A stretch of 64,000 nucleotides of DNA from the NCBI GenBank assembly GCA_934154445.1, contig CAKPGC010000003.1, positions 47,048 through 111,047 on the forward strand. Direction: 5' to 3'. A model generated the notes under the pieces. It saw only the letters and a program-made list of their open reading frames with translations, was not told where the DNA came from and did not search any database. Shown piece by piece: positions 8,789 through 17,471 of the stretch. This DNA is from an uncultured Clostridia bacterium. Its GTDB lineage: Bacteria > Bacillota > Clostridia > TANB77 > CAG-508. The stretch's first letter is position 1. Each line of letters starts with the position of its first letter. The translations under genes were made by a program, and so were the position numbers.

Positions 8789-9179
8789 ATTGTTTTTTCA
8801 TTTTAGGTTTAGAAATCAAAGAAGCCAAATATCCAAAAAATACAGCAGCTGCAATCCCACCAGCTGAAGCTTTGACGCCACCTGTAAAAGCACCTACTAA
8901 TCCATTTTCTTTTACTCCTTCAATAGCACCTTTTGCAAGATTATAACCAAAACCAGTAAGTGGAACGGTAGCACCGCTACCTGCAAAATCAACTAAATAT
9001 TGATAAATACCAAGACCACCTAAAACAACACCAGTTGTCACAAATATAACTAGAATTCTTGCAGGTGTAAGTTTAGTCTTATCTATTAAAATTTGTCCAA
9101 CAACACAAATCAAACCACCAACAACAAAACATTTTAGTAAAATAGTCCAATTAAAAACATTTGCCCAGTTAATATCCAT
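8787..9179 (-). CDS. spoVAE: Stage V sporulation protein AE (SpoVAEb type)
   Basis: 130 residues, several hydrophobic segments; GGLICVVGQILIDKTKLTPA and PLTGFGYNLAKGAIEG are typical of the SpoVAC/SpoVAEb membrane family, which forms the channel moving dipicolinic acid and other small molecules into and out of spores. Last gene of dodecin-spoVAC-spoVAD-spoVAE. Ribosome site GGAGG just upstream. Confidence 0.9.
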   Translation of the reverse strand: MDINWANVFNWTILLKCFVVGGLICVVGQILIDKTKLTPARILVIFVTTGVVLGGLGIYQYLVDFAGSGATVPLTGFGYNLAKGAIEGVKENGLVGAFTGGVKASAGGIAAAVFFGYLASLISKPKMKKQ

Positions 9180-9189
9180 AAATTTCCTC

Positions 9190-10200
9190 CTAAACTTCTA
9201 TACTAATTGCATGAGCAATTCCTGGAATTGATTCACCTTGCTGAGCTGAAGTAGAATTCATTAAAGCACCAGTTGCAATTAATAATAATCTTTTAATTTT
9301 TTTATCTTTCAACTGTTTAAATAAATATCCTGAAAAGACAGTACCACAACAAGCACAACCACTACCACCGGAATGAGTATCTTGTGCATTTTTATCGAAA
9401 ATTAAAACGCCACAATCATTATAATTTGATTTAATATTATATCCTTGTGATTTTGCAATATCTATTGCAATCTCTTTACCAATGTGTCCCAAATCTCCAC
9501 TTATAATAGCATCATAATAGCTTGGGCTTCTTCCTGTATCCAAAAAATGAGTTATTAAAGTATTGACAAAAGCAGGTGCCATAGCAGCTCCCATATTATT
9601 AGCATCTTTTATACCCATATCAATTATCTTCCCTGGAGTAATATGAGTAATATAAGGACCTTGGCCATTTTTAGAAATTATTGCAGCTCCACTACCAGTG
9701 ACTGTCCATTGAGCAGTTGGAGGTCTTTGATTACCAAGTTCAAGTGGAAACCTGAACTGCTTTTCGGCACTGCAAAAATGACTAGAGGTTGCACATAATG
9801 CATTTTGAGCAAATCCCTCCACAGCAATTGCGGATAAAGACATTGATTCAACAAAAGTTGAACATGCACCAAAAACACCAAAAAATGGTATACTTAATTT
9901 TCGAAGACCAAAACTAGAAGAAATACATTGATTAAGTAAATCACCTGCAAAACAACAGTCTATCTGATCAGAAGGAATACCAGATTTACTTATTACAGAG
10001 TTAACAGTTTCTTTTATTATTTTACTTTCAGCTTTTTCCCAGGTTTTTTCACCCCAAAATTCATCATCTAAAGTTTGATCAAAATATTTAGCAAGTGGAC
10101 CTTGTGACTCTTTAGGACCAACAATAGAAGCACATTCTGTAATAGTAGGGGGATTATCAAATTTAATAGTTTGTTTTCCTATTTTTTGCAAAAAAATCAA
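9190..10200 (-). CDS. spoVAD: Stage V sporulation protein AD
   Basis: 336 residues with a thiolase-like fold; SpoVAD binds dipicolinic acid for uptake into the forespore. Family segments visible: GPKESQGPLAKYFD, CCFAGDLLNQC, GACSTFVESM, SSHFCSAEKQFRFPLE and a cysteine cluster GCACCG near residue 280. Sits between spoVAC and spoVAE as in other spore formers, 10 bases from spoVAE. Confidence 0.94.
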   Translation of the reverse strand: MIFLQKIGKQTIKFDNPPTITECASIVGPKESQGPLAKYFDQTLDDEFWGEKTWEKAESKIIKETVNSVISKSGIPSDQIDCCFAGDLLNQCISSSFGLRKLSIPFFGVFGACSTFVESMSLSAIAVEGFAQNALCATSSHFCSAEKQFRFPLELGNQRPPTAQWTVTGSGAAIISKNGQGPYITHITPGKIIDMGIKDANNMGAAMAPAFVNTLITHFLDTGRSPSYYDAIISGDLGHIGKEIAIDIAKSQGYNIKSNYNDCGVLIFDKNAQDTHSGGSGCACCGTVFSGYLFKQLKDKKIKRLLLIATGALMNSTSAQQGESIPGIAHAISIEV

Positions 10201-10220
10201 CTCCTTTTAATAATTGAAAA

Positions 10221-10685
10221 TTATACCAAAGTCATACTTTGAGTATTAAAAATTAAATAAACAATACCTACAATAATTGATGCAGAAATACCAAAAACTA
10301 AAACAGGACCTGCAACGGTAAACATTTTACCACCAACACCCATAACATATCCTTCAGATTTATACTCCATAGCTGGTGAGACAATTGAATTTGCAAAACC
10401 TGTTATTGGAATTAAAGAACCAGCACCTGCAAATTTACCAATTTTATTAAATACATTAAGACCTGTTAAAAATGCAGCTATACCAATTAAAATTATAGAA
10501 ACAATAGTGCCAGATAAAGATTGATCAAAACCTCTTTCTTTGCATATATTCATTATAATTTGACCAATTGTACATATTAATCCACCAACCCAAAAAGCGT
10601 TAAAACAATTTTTCCATATAGGAGAATTGGGTGATTTTTTATCTACATATTCTTGATATGTTTGTTTTGTTTCAATAGGATTCAT
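10221..10685 (-). CDS. spoVAC: Stage V sporulation protein AC
   Basis: 154 residues, membrane protein of the SpoVA channel. The N-terminal cytosolic part (YVDKKSPNSPIWKN) precedes hydrophobic segments; GGLICTIGQI and PITGFANSIVSPAMEYKSEG are family hallmarks. Its ATG overlaps the dodecin stop (start at 10685), so the genes are translationally coupled. Confidence 0.94.
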   Translation of the reverse strand: MNPIETKQTYQEYVDKKSPNSPIWKNCFNAFWVGGLICTIGQIIMNICKERGFDQSLSGTIVSIILIGIAAFLTGLNVFNKIGKFAGAGSLIPITGFANSIVSPAMEYKSEGYVMGVGGKMFTVAGPVLVFGISASIIVGIVYLIFNTQSMTLV

Positions 10686-10906
10686 TATTTATCATCCTTT
10701 CTATTTAAATCAATTAAAAAAGTTAAATCTAAATCAACAAAATATTCTGAAATTTTATTTCCGTCAATTTTGGCTCTTTGTTCTAAAACTTTTATACTTG
10801 ATAAATAATCAATACTTTTAGAAGCTTCTTCTATAGTTTTAACAATAGCATCTTTCCAAGATACTTCTGACGTTCCTGTAATTATTAAATGTTTTTCTAT
10901 ATCCAT
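10685..10906 (-). CDS. Dodecin-family flavin-binding protein
   Basis: 73 residues from the ATG at 10906 (GGAGG site upstream); a longer open frame adds 20 unrelated residues. The pattern TGTSEVSWKDAIVKTIEEA...VLEQRAKIDGNKISEYFVDLDLTF matches dodecins, small proteins that assemble into a hollow dodecamer and store flavins. The residue W of SW-DA, which stacks on the flavin, is kept. Its coupling to spoVAC in one operon is noteworthy and suggests forespore expression. Confidence 0.75.
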   Translation of the reverse strand: MDIEKHLIITGTSEVSWKDAIVKTIEEASKSIDYLSSIKVLEQRAKIDGNKISEYFVDLDLTFLIDLNRKDDK

Positions 10907-11007
10907 ATTTAAACCTCCATAAAAACTTTTAACAATATTTTGACCGATTTTAGAAAAAATATACAAAATATAGAAATTTTATGAAAAATAATATATAATA
11001 AAAAAAA

Positions 11008-11038
11008 TCTGTCAAAAAGAGGTAGCTCTTCTGACAAG
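11008..11038. repeat. TGTCAA hairpin element, copy 2
   Basis: TCTGTCAAAAAGAG / CTCTTCTGACAAG hairpin, ending 5 bases before the GGAGG of rsmB. Read on the minus strand it is followed by a T run, so it may act as a terminator in that direction, but the gene there is divergent. Confidence 0.6.
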
Positions 11039-11052
11039 TTTTGGAGGTAAAG

Positions 11053-12363
11053 ATGATGGATAGAACTAGAGAAATAGCATTAAAAACATTATATAAAATA
11101 GATAAAGAACAAGCTTATTCAAATATAGCATTAAATGAAGAAATAAAACAAAATAGAGAAAAACTAACAGAAAAAGATATTGGATTAATATCTGAAATTG
11201 TATATGGAGTTACAACATGGAAGTTAACACTTGATGAAATAATAAAAAAATATTCAAAAATAAAATTAAAAAAAATATCACCATGGATTTTAAATATATT
11301 AAGAATGGGAGTTTATCAAATAGTATTTTTAGACAAAATCCCAAAATCAGCAGCAGTAAACGAGAGTGTGAATCTAGCTAAAAGATATGGACATAGTTCT
11401 AGTTCGAATTTCGTAAATGCAATTTTAAGAAAAGTCGAAAAGAATGATTATGAGGAATTATTTGAAATAAGTAATGATGTAGAAAGAATTTCCAAAACGA
11501 CTTCAATGCCAGAATGGATTGTAAGAGAATTGCTGAAAAATAATAATATAGAGAGTGTTAAAAAAATATGTGAAAATTCAAATCTAAAACCTAAAACAAC
11601 TATTAGAGTAAATGCGTTAAAAACAACAAAAGAAGATTTGATTAAAAAATTAAATGAAAATAATATTCAATTTAAAGAGGCAAATATAAATGAAAAAATG
11701 GCAGGAGATTTTTTGATTTTGAATAAGGTGAAAAATATCGAGAATTTAGATTCATTTAAAAATGGGTATTTTACAATTCAAGATATTTCAGCAGGTCTAA
11801 CTGCAAAAATATTAAATCCTCAGCCTGATGAAATTGTATTAGACGCATGTTCAGCGCCCGGAGGAAAAACCACATATATAGCCGAACTAATGAAAAACAA
11901 AGGAATAATAGAGGCATGGGACATTCATGAACATAGAACTAAATTAGTAGAAAAAAATGCTAAAAGATTAGGTATAAATATTATAAAAACTCAAGTTAAA
12001 GATGCTACTATATATGATGAGAGTTTAAATGAAAAATTCGATAAAATATTATTAGATGTACCTTGTTTAGGAATTGGAGTAATAAAAAGAAAACCAGATA
12101 TTAAATGGCAAAGAAAAGTAGAGGATATAAAAGAAATAACCAAAACACAAGCAACAATATTGGAAAATTGTTCTAGATACTTGAAAAAAGGAGGAAGTCT
12201 AGTATATTCTACATGTAGTATTTTAAAAGAAGAAAATGAAGATATAATTTCTAATTTTTTAAGTAAACAAACAGATTTTGAAATTGCAGAAAATGACATA
12301 ATTAATATTTTTCAAGATGAGGAAAAAGATGGATTTTTTATTTGTAAACTACACAAAAAATGA
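11053..12363 (+). CDS. rsmB: 16S rRNA (cytosine-967 C5)-methyltransferase
   Basis: SAM-dependent m5C methyltransferase of the Sun/Fmu family. N-terminal NusB-like RNA-binding domain (1-130) and C-terminal Rossmann methylase. SAM motif DACSAPGGKTTYIAE, catalytic pair DVPCLGIG and YSTCSILKEEN (TC cysteine) all present. About 436 residues. GGAGG at 11043-11047; ATG at 11053 or 11056 are both possible, the second having the better spacing. Confidence 0.93.
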   Translation: MMDRTREIALKTLYKIDKEQAYSNIALNEEIKQNREKLTEKDIGLISEIVYGVTTWKLTLDEIIKKYSKIKLKKISPWILNILRMGVYQIVFLDKIPKSAAVNESVNLAKRYGHSSSSNFVNAILRKVEKNDYEELFEISNDVERISKTTSMPEWIVRELLKNNNIESVKKICENSNLKPKTTIRVNALKTTKEDLIKKLNENNIQFKEANINEKMAGDFLILNKVKNIENLDSFKNGYFTIQDISAGLTAKILNPQPDEIVLDACSAPGGKTTYIAELMKNKGIIEAWDIHEHRTKLVEKNAKRLGINIIKTQVKDATIYDESLNEKFDKILLDVPCLGIGVIKRKPDIKWQRKVEDIKEITKTQATILENCSRYLKKGGSLVYSTCSILKEENEDIISNFLSKQTDFEIAENDIINIFQDEEKDGFFICKLHKK

Positions 12364-12420
12364 AATATTACATATATATTACAGCAATATTACATTTATA
12401 TTATAATTCGACAAAAGGTA

Positions 12421-12448
12421 TTGACCTTCTGCTTAAAAATGATAAAAT
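12421..12448 (+). promoter_or_regulatory. Putative promoter of the type IV pilus operon
   Basis: TTGACC (12421-12426) and TAAAAT (12443-12448) with a 16-base spacer, 67 bases before the first pilus gene. No c-di-GMP riboswitch consensus is visible in the leader. Confidence 0.45.
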
Positions 12449-12514
12449 AAAAGAGAATTTGATATTATGTATTATAAATAAAAAATAAGAAATAATAATA
12501 AAGAAGGAGAAAAA

Positions 12515-14143
12515 ATGTCAACTTGCCTTGGATTATATATAGAAGAAAATATAATTAAATATGCAAAAGTTTCAAAAGATCATGACCAAATAAAAGTTGA
12601 GTCTTATGGCGTAAAATTTTATGACAATTTAGACCAAGCAATAAAACAAGTGATTGAAGAAACATATAGTTACAAGATACCAATTAGTATTAACTTAGCT
12701 GAAGAAATGTATAATTACTTCCAAATATTCGCATTGTTGAACAGGAAAGATTTGCCAAAGGCAATAAAGACAGAATTCGAAGCATACTGTGGAGACAAAA
12801 ATTATAATCCAAACGTTTTTGAAAGTAGATATGCAATAACTCCTAATGTGAATGAAAAAGATAAATTAAAAGTAATACATGTTAGTGAAAATAAAATAGA
12901 ACTTAATAAGCAAATTCAGAAATTCAATTCTTACAAGTTACAAAATATAACTCCTATATCAATGTCAATATCAGATATAGCAAAATTTGATGAAAGAGAA
13001 AATTGCTTGATAGTAAATATAGAAGAAAAAACTATTATAACAACAATATTAAATCAAAATATATATGATATAAAAACATTAGATATTGGTAGCAAAGATA
13101 TACTAGACAAAATAAATCTTAAAGAAAATTCATATCAAAAAGCTTATGAGATATGTAAGGAAACAACAATATACACTTCGGAAGGAAAAGAATTATCTGA
13201 AGAAGAAACAAGTTATTTAGAAGACATAATGCCAACTTTATATGATATAGTAGGACAATTAAGAAAAATATTAAATGAGAACATTGAAAAAATAGAAAAA
13301 ATATACATTACAGGAACGGGAGCATTAATAAACAATATCGATTTATATTTTGAAGAATACTTAGAAAACATAAATTGTGAAATATTAAAACCAAGTTTCA
13401 TAAAAATATCACCAGATGTAAATATAAAAGATTATATTGAAGTCAATTCAGCCATATCTATAGCTTTAAGCGGGTTAGGCGAAGGAATCTCTGGAATGAA
13501 CTTTAAGAAAACAACACTAATGGATAAATTATCAGAAATTCTACAACTTGAAGTTGGAGGATCAAAAGATAAAAAACCTCGAAAAATGAAAGAGAATAAA
13601 GGCAACTTGTTTACAGTTGATTTCAACATACCATTAGATAATATAGAAAGAAGCATGATGAGGGGTATTGCTGGACTACTAATATTATTTATTGTATATT
13701 GTGGATTCTCAAGCATGATTAAAATACAAATTGATGAAAAAAATAAACAAGCACAAGAATCTATAAATAATACTAATTCACAAATAGCATTAGTAAACAA
13801 AGATATTCAAAATTTACAAAGTCAAACAAGCAAATATTCAAGCAAAATTACTAACTTGGAAAAAATTAGCGAAAAAGTTCAAGAAAATAATAAAGTGAAA
13901 AAAGCTATACCAATCTTATTAAACAAATTAATGTATATTATGCCTGATGAAGTACAAGTAACTTCTATTCAAAATACTACAGATACTCATATAGAAATTC
14001 AAGCACAATCAAAAAGTTATGCACAATTAGGATACTTAACAACAAATCTTAAGGTATCTGGAGTACTTAATAATGTTATTTCTACAGCAGGACAACAAAG
14101 CAATAATATTATAACTATAAAGATAGAAGGTGATTTGCCATGA
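12515..14143 (+). CDS. PilM-PilN fusion, type IV pilus assembly
   Basis: 542 residues. Residues 1 to ~330 read as an actin-like PilM ATPase (GLYIEENIIKYAKVS start; ITGTGALINN near 265), and after a linker a single membrane helix (GIAGLLILFIVYCGFSS, ~386-402), a coiled coil and a PilN-like domain (LLNKLMYIMPDEVQVTSI). PilM and PilN are normally separate interacting proteins that link the cytoplasmic motor to the outer alignment complex, so a fusion is sensible. First gene of the operon; it overlaps the next by 4 bases (ATGA). The boundaries are estimates. Confidence 0.8.
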   Translation: MSTCLGLYIEENIIKYAKVSKDHDQIKVESYGVKFYDNLDQAIKQVIEETYSYKIPISINLAEEMYNYFQIFALLNRKDLPKAIKTEFEAYCGDKNYNPNVFESRYAITPNVNEKDKLKVIHVSENKIELNKQIQKFNSYKLQNITPISMSISDIAKFDERENCLIVNIEEKTIITTILNQNIYDIKTLDIGSKDILDKINLKENSYQKAYEICKETTIYTSEGKELSEEETSYLEDIMPTLYDIVGQLRKILNENIEKIEKIYITGTGALINNIDLYFEEYLENINCEILKPSFIKISPDVNIKDYIEVNSAISIALSGLGEGISGMNFKKTTLMDKLSEILQLEVGGSKDKKPRKMKENKGNLFTVDFNIPLDNIERSMMRGIAGLLILFIVYCGFSSMIKIQIDEKNKQAQESINNTNSQIALVNKDIQNLQSQTSKYSSKITNLEKISEKVQENNKVKKAIPILLNKLMYIMPDEVQVTSIQNTTDTHIEIQAQSKSYAQLGYLTTNLKVSGVLNNVISTAGQQSNNIITIKIEGDLP

Positions 14144-14865
14144 AAAAGTTATTAATAAGTATAATTATAATATTAATTCTTATATTAACAGGAATTACAA
14201 TTGTAAATGGAATGCAAATAGGAAATTTTAAAATTTTAGGAATAAAGGAAATAAAAACTTTAAATTCAGATTTGGATGATGAAATTAAAGATGCAACAAA
14301 ATTGGCAAGCACAGATTATGAAAATGAATTAGACAAATTAAGCAAAACAGTAAAAGAATTTAAGATGACAAAAACTAATTATGAAGATATGATTAGTGTA
14401 AGTACTGATAGTGAAGTACAAGCTGCAAATCAGTATGGAGTATATGAAATTGGAATGCTTTGGATAAAACTAGGAAATCATGCAAAAAGTGAAGGCGTAA
14501 AAATGGATGTACTTGCAAAAGATTTAACACCAATAGACACAGGGGTTACAACACAAGCTGATATAAAGTATAATTGTAATTTATATTTTACAGCAACTGG
14601 TACTTATGCTGGAATAGCAAGTTTTATAGAGGATATAGAAGATGATTCAAAATTAGGATTTAGAATTGAAGATTTTAAAATAATGGCAGCATCATCAGAA
14701 AAAACAAGCTTATTAAAAGCAACTTTTACTTGTAAAGATATAATAATAAGAGGTGTATCAATAGAATCATCAACAAATACTGAAGATTCTGAAAATACAA
14801 ACTCAAATACAAATACAACTGATAACAACAACAACACAACAACAGAAAACAATACAACAAAATAA
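14140..14865 (+). CDS. PilO-like pilus alignment protein
   Basis: 241 residues: N-terminal membrane helix (LLISIIIILILILTGI), a coiled-coil stretch (~45-85), then an extracytoplasmic domain (YFTATGTYAGIASFIEDIE resembles the PilO ferredoxin-like fold) and a 35-residue Asn/Thr tail. Translationally coupled to the PilM-PilN fusion; position equals that of pilO. Confidence 0.7.
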   Translation: MKKLLISIIIILILILTGITIVNGMQIGNFKILGIKEIKTLNSDLDDEIKDATKLASTDYENELDKLSKTVKEFKMTKTNYEDMISVSTDSEVQAANQYGVYEIGMLWIKLGNHAKSEGVKMDVLAKDLTPIDTGVTTQADIKYNCNLYFTATGTYAGIASFIEDIEDDSKLGFRIEDFKIMAASSEKTSLLKATFTCKDIIIRGVSIESSTNTEDSENTNSNTNTTDNNNNTTTENNTTK

Positions 14866-14886
14866 AAAAGAAAGGGGGAGTAGAAA

Positions 14887-15285
14887 ATGACCAAAAACAT
14901 TATAAAAGAAATAATAATAATTCTATTATTAACATTAGCAATAATATTAATCTTAGGAGTTTTACTTTATGGATATGTTCCAGTAAATAAAATGATTCCT
15001 GAAAAGGTTTCTTATACTACTCCTGAAGAAGCAAAATCCGAATTAGAAACAAATGTTAGTGAAAACGATGATGAATTATATGTTGATTATCACATAGATT
15101 CGACACAATTAAATAATTATAAAAAAATACAAGAATATGTTCCAGGAAAGAAAAATCCTTTTGCTTCATTAGAAAAAGAAAATGTTACAAATACAACAGG
15201 AAATAATACAACAAATAGTGGAAACACAACATCTTCTGAAACAAATAACAATACAGGATATCTTCCTGATAAAGGAACAAAATAA
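14887..15285 (+). CDS. PilP-like membrane-anchored pilus protein
   Basis: 132 residues: N-terminal membrane helix, then an acidic segment and the motif YVPGKKNPFASLE, reminiscent of the GR-DPF-like motif of PilP-type proteins, and an Asn/Thr-rich tail like that of the preceding protein. GGGGGAG ribosome site. Function from context only. Confidence 0.55.
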   Translation: MTKNIIKEIIIILLLTLAIILILGVLLYGYVPVNKMIPEKVSYTTPEEAKSELETNVSENDDELYVDYHIDSTQLNNYKKIQEYVPGKKNPFASLEKENVTNTTGNNTTNSGNTTSSETNNNTGYLPDKGTK

Positions 15286-15370
15286 TATTAAAGTAGTTAT
15301 TAACATTATATTTATTTTTATAAATATAGTATATATATATTATATCGAAAGACAAAGGGGGGAATTTAGA

Positions 15371-15580
15371 ATGAAAAGACAAAACGGTATTACTTTAGTT
15401 GCATTAATTATAACAATAATAGTATTATTAATATTAGCTGGTATATCTATAGCATCTTTATCAAACAGTGGATTATTTAACAAAACAAGACAAGCTAAAA
15501 ACGAAACTCAAAACGCACAATACAACGAAAACACAGTATTAAACGAATACACAAACTGGTTCGCTAATGAAGGATTTTAA
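15371..15580 (+). CDS. Small type IV prepilin
   Basis: 69 residues from the ATG at 15371 (AAAGGGGGG site); the longer open frame from 15182 overlaps the previous gene and is rejected. Leader MKRQNG is followed by ITLVALIITIIVLLILAGISI, a prepilin signal with processing after glycine and no glutamate at +5. The remainder is very short. The same N-terminal class anchors the adhesin at 31709. Codons AAC and CAA are enriched compared with neighbours, consistent with high expression. Likely the major pilin. Confidence 0.75.
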   Translation: MKRQNGITLVALIITIIVLLILAGISIASLSNSGLFNKTRQAKNETQNAQYNENTVLNEYTNWFANEGF

Positions 15581-15610
15581 TTAAACTGATAAATTATAAT
15601 TAGTTAAATA

Positions 15611-15650
15611 AATAGGCATATGCATATACTTGTATGTATATGCCTATTAA
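15611..15650 (+). terminator. Hairpin after the small pilin gene
   Basis: AATAGGCATAT... / ...ATATGCCTATT inverted repeat followed by AAAAAATA. No long T run, so it may be a processing or attenuating hairpin that raises pilin mRNA level over the downstream genes. Confidence 0.45.
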
Positions 15651-15687
15651 AAAATATAATAATCGAAACGGAGTAAAAAAGTAACTT

Positions 15688-16503
15688 ATGGACGCTATAT
15701 TTTATATAATGATTTTTATTATTGGAATAACTTTTGGTAGTTTCTATACTTTAGCTGTATATAGAATACCAAAAGGTGAAGATATAACTCATACACATTC
15801 ATATTGTCCAAATTGTAATCATAAACTAAACTTTTTTGATCTAATACCAATATTTAGCTATATATTTTTGGGAGGAAAATGTAGATATTGTAAACAAAAA
15901 ATTAGACCAAGATATTTAATATTAGAAGCAATATCTGGATTATTTTTTGTTGTGATTGCATATTTGATGGGATTAAATTATACGAATTTAGAAACAATAA
16001 GAATAATAGAATATATATTTTTCATTTTATATTTTACATTTATTATATTAATGGCTGGAATAGACAAAGAAAGTAGAACAATTAATAAGCCAGTATTGAT
16101 GTATGGGGTAATAATTTCCATTATGTATATAATATATCTATACATAATAGAAAAAACTAGTATATATAGATATGTTATATATATCGCTTTATTTGCCATA
16201 GTTTTATTATTAGACACACTTACTTTAAAAAAACGTGCAAAAAACAGTTACACATATTCATTACTAATGTGTGTTATGATAATGGCAATATTTACAGGTG
16301 AATGTATAACAATTCAAAGTATAGTTTCAACATTATTATTAATTTTAATAACCTTACTTATAAAAAAGATTCAAAAATCAAAAAACAATATTACTGTAGA
16401 ACAGTACAAAAATAACATAAAAATAGGCTTATACTTATCAATATTTAATATAATTTATTTTATAAGCGTTTTATATCTTACAACATGTTACAATTATTTT
16501 TAA
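15688..16503 (+). CDS. PilD-like protein: methylase domain kept, peptidase motif degenerate
   Basis: 271 residues, polytopic. N-terminal PilD domain is intact: GITFGSFYTLAVYRIPKGE and two zinc pairs CPNCNH...CRYCKQ (residues ~47-75), normally the pilin N-methylation part. The aspartyl peptidase half is eroded: only GIDKESRTIN recalls the first Asp motif and no GxGD is present where it should be (TLTLKKRAKNSYTY). I infer an N-methylase or accessory role. The missing GFGD motif is found in the separate protein at 44649. Confidence 0.75.
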   Translation: MDAIFYIMIFIIGITFGSFYTLAVYRIPKGEDITHTHSYCPNCNHKLNFFDLIPIFSYIFLGGKCRYCKQKIRPRYLILEAISGLFFVVIAYLMGLNYTNLETIRIIEYIFFILYFTFIILMAGIDKESRTINKPVLMYGVIISIMYIIYLYIIEKTSIYRYVIYIALFAIVLLLDTLTLKKRAKNSYTYSLLMCVMIMAIFTGECITIQSIVSTLLLILITLLIKKIQKSKNNITVEQYKNNIKIGLYLSIFNIIYFISVLYLTTCYNYF

Positions 16504-16527
16504 AAAATGTTAAGCAAAGGGGAAAAA

Positions 16528-16963
16528 ATGAATATAAGAGAAGAAAAGGGAATAGCAGGAACAGATATAGCAATTTCTATAATACTACTTACAATCTTTG
16601 TTGCTATGATTGCAAATTTAATAGCAAATATAAATTCAAATACTAAAAACATAGATAAAAAAACAAAAGCTACGTCTTATGCTGTACAAGAAATAGAAAG
16701 AATAAAAGCACTTGGATTTATAGACGAATATGAAGGCAAACGGAATTAATTCTGAAGAGTTAGTAAAAGAAGAGGATATTACTGAAAATGAAAATTTTAC
16801 AGGGTATCACAAGAGAATTTTAATACAAGACTATGTTTCTATTACCCAAAATGCAAATAAACAATCAAATTTAGTAAAAAAAGTAACTGTAGAAATTTCA
16901 TATAAATTAGCAAATAAAAAAGATGAAATAATACAACTTTCAACATATATAACGCATTTATAA
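16528..16963 (+). CDS. Minor pilin-like protein, read through a +1 shift at CGG 16741
   Basis: 144 residues when the two frames are joined. Begins MNIREEKGIAGTDIAISIILL, a prepilin-like leader and hydrophobic helix, as in PilV/PilI-type minor pilins. Zero frame ends at 16749 (GK-R-N-stop); skipping the C of CGG gives EGK-GINSEELVKEED and a continuous domain to 16963. AAAGGGG before 16528 marks the start; an upstream ATG at 16507 lacks a site. The family is weakly conserved, so the join rests on the shared site form and continuous coding. Confidence 0.7.
16741..16744 (+). other. CGGA +1 frameshift site 4 (minor pilin)
   Basis: AAA CGG AAT TAA in the zero frame; AAA (C) GGA ATT AAT TCT continues. 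Glycine is residue 72 of 144. Confidence 0.7.
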
Positions 16964-16997
16964 TATTTTATTATAATAACTTGAAAGGAAGCAAATA

Positions 16998-17435
16998 ATG
17001 AAAAGTAATAAAGGTGTAACATTAACATCTCTAATTATTTATGTTATAGGAATGACAATAATGGTATCTATAATTGCAACATTAACATCATTCTTTTATA
17101 AAAATATAGATATTGGCGATATAAACAGCAATACAACTCAGTATACTAAGTTTACTAGTATATTATCAGAAGAAGTTAATAAAAAAAATAATTCAGTAAT
17201 AGATTGTCAATCATTAACTGCTGGAGTTAGTTATATTGTTTTCTCAAGTGGAAATCAATATACATTTAATCAAGGAAGCAAATCTGTATACAGAAACAAT
17301 GTTAAAATATGTGATAATATAGATACATGTGATTTTTCATATACATACATTGATTCAAAATATAAAATAAAAGTAAGTTTTGAAACAGCAAATATTGATA
17401 TGACAGGAAGTAATTCAATAGTATATAATTTATAA
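16998..17435 (+). CDS. Minor pilin-like protein (PilW/PilJ type)
   Basis: 145 residues: MKSNKGVTLTSLIIYVIGMTI prepilin leader with cleavage after glycine, then a helix and a beta-rich C-domain (VSYIVFSSGNQYTFNQ) with cysteines at ~71, ~103 and ~109 that could form a disulfide. Downstream of the frameshifted minor pilin, upstream of pilB; AAAGGAAG site. Confidence 0.65.
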   Translation: MKSNKGVTLTSLIIYVIGMTIMVSIIATLTSFFYKNIDIGDINSNTTQYTKFTSILSEEVNKKNNSVIDCQSLTAGVSYIVFSSGNQYTFNQGSKSVYRNNVKICDNIDTCDFSYTYIDSKYKIKVSFETANIDMTGSNSIVYNL

Positions 17436-17471
17436 TGTTTTAGAAAAAACATAAGAAAGGATGAGTTTACT

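Noticed and set aside
15182..15370. Extended N-terminus of the pilin ORF
   Set aside because: Overlaps the PilP-like gene; a strong ribosome site and the prepilin leader start at 15371.
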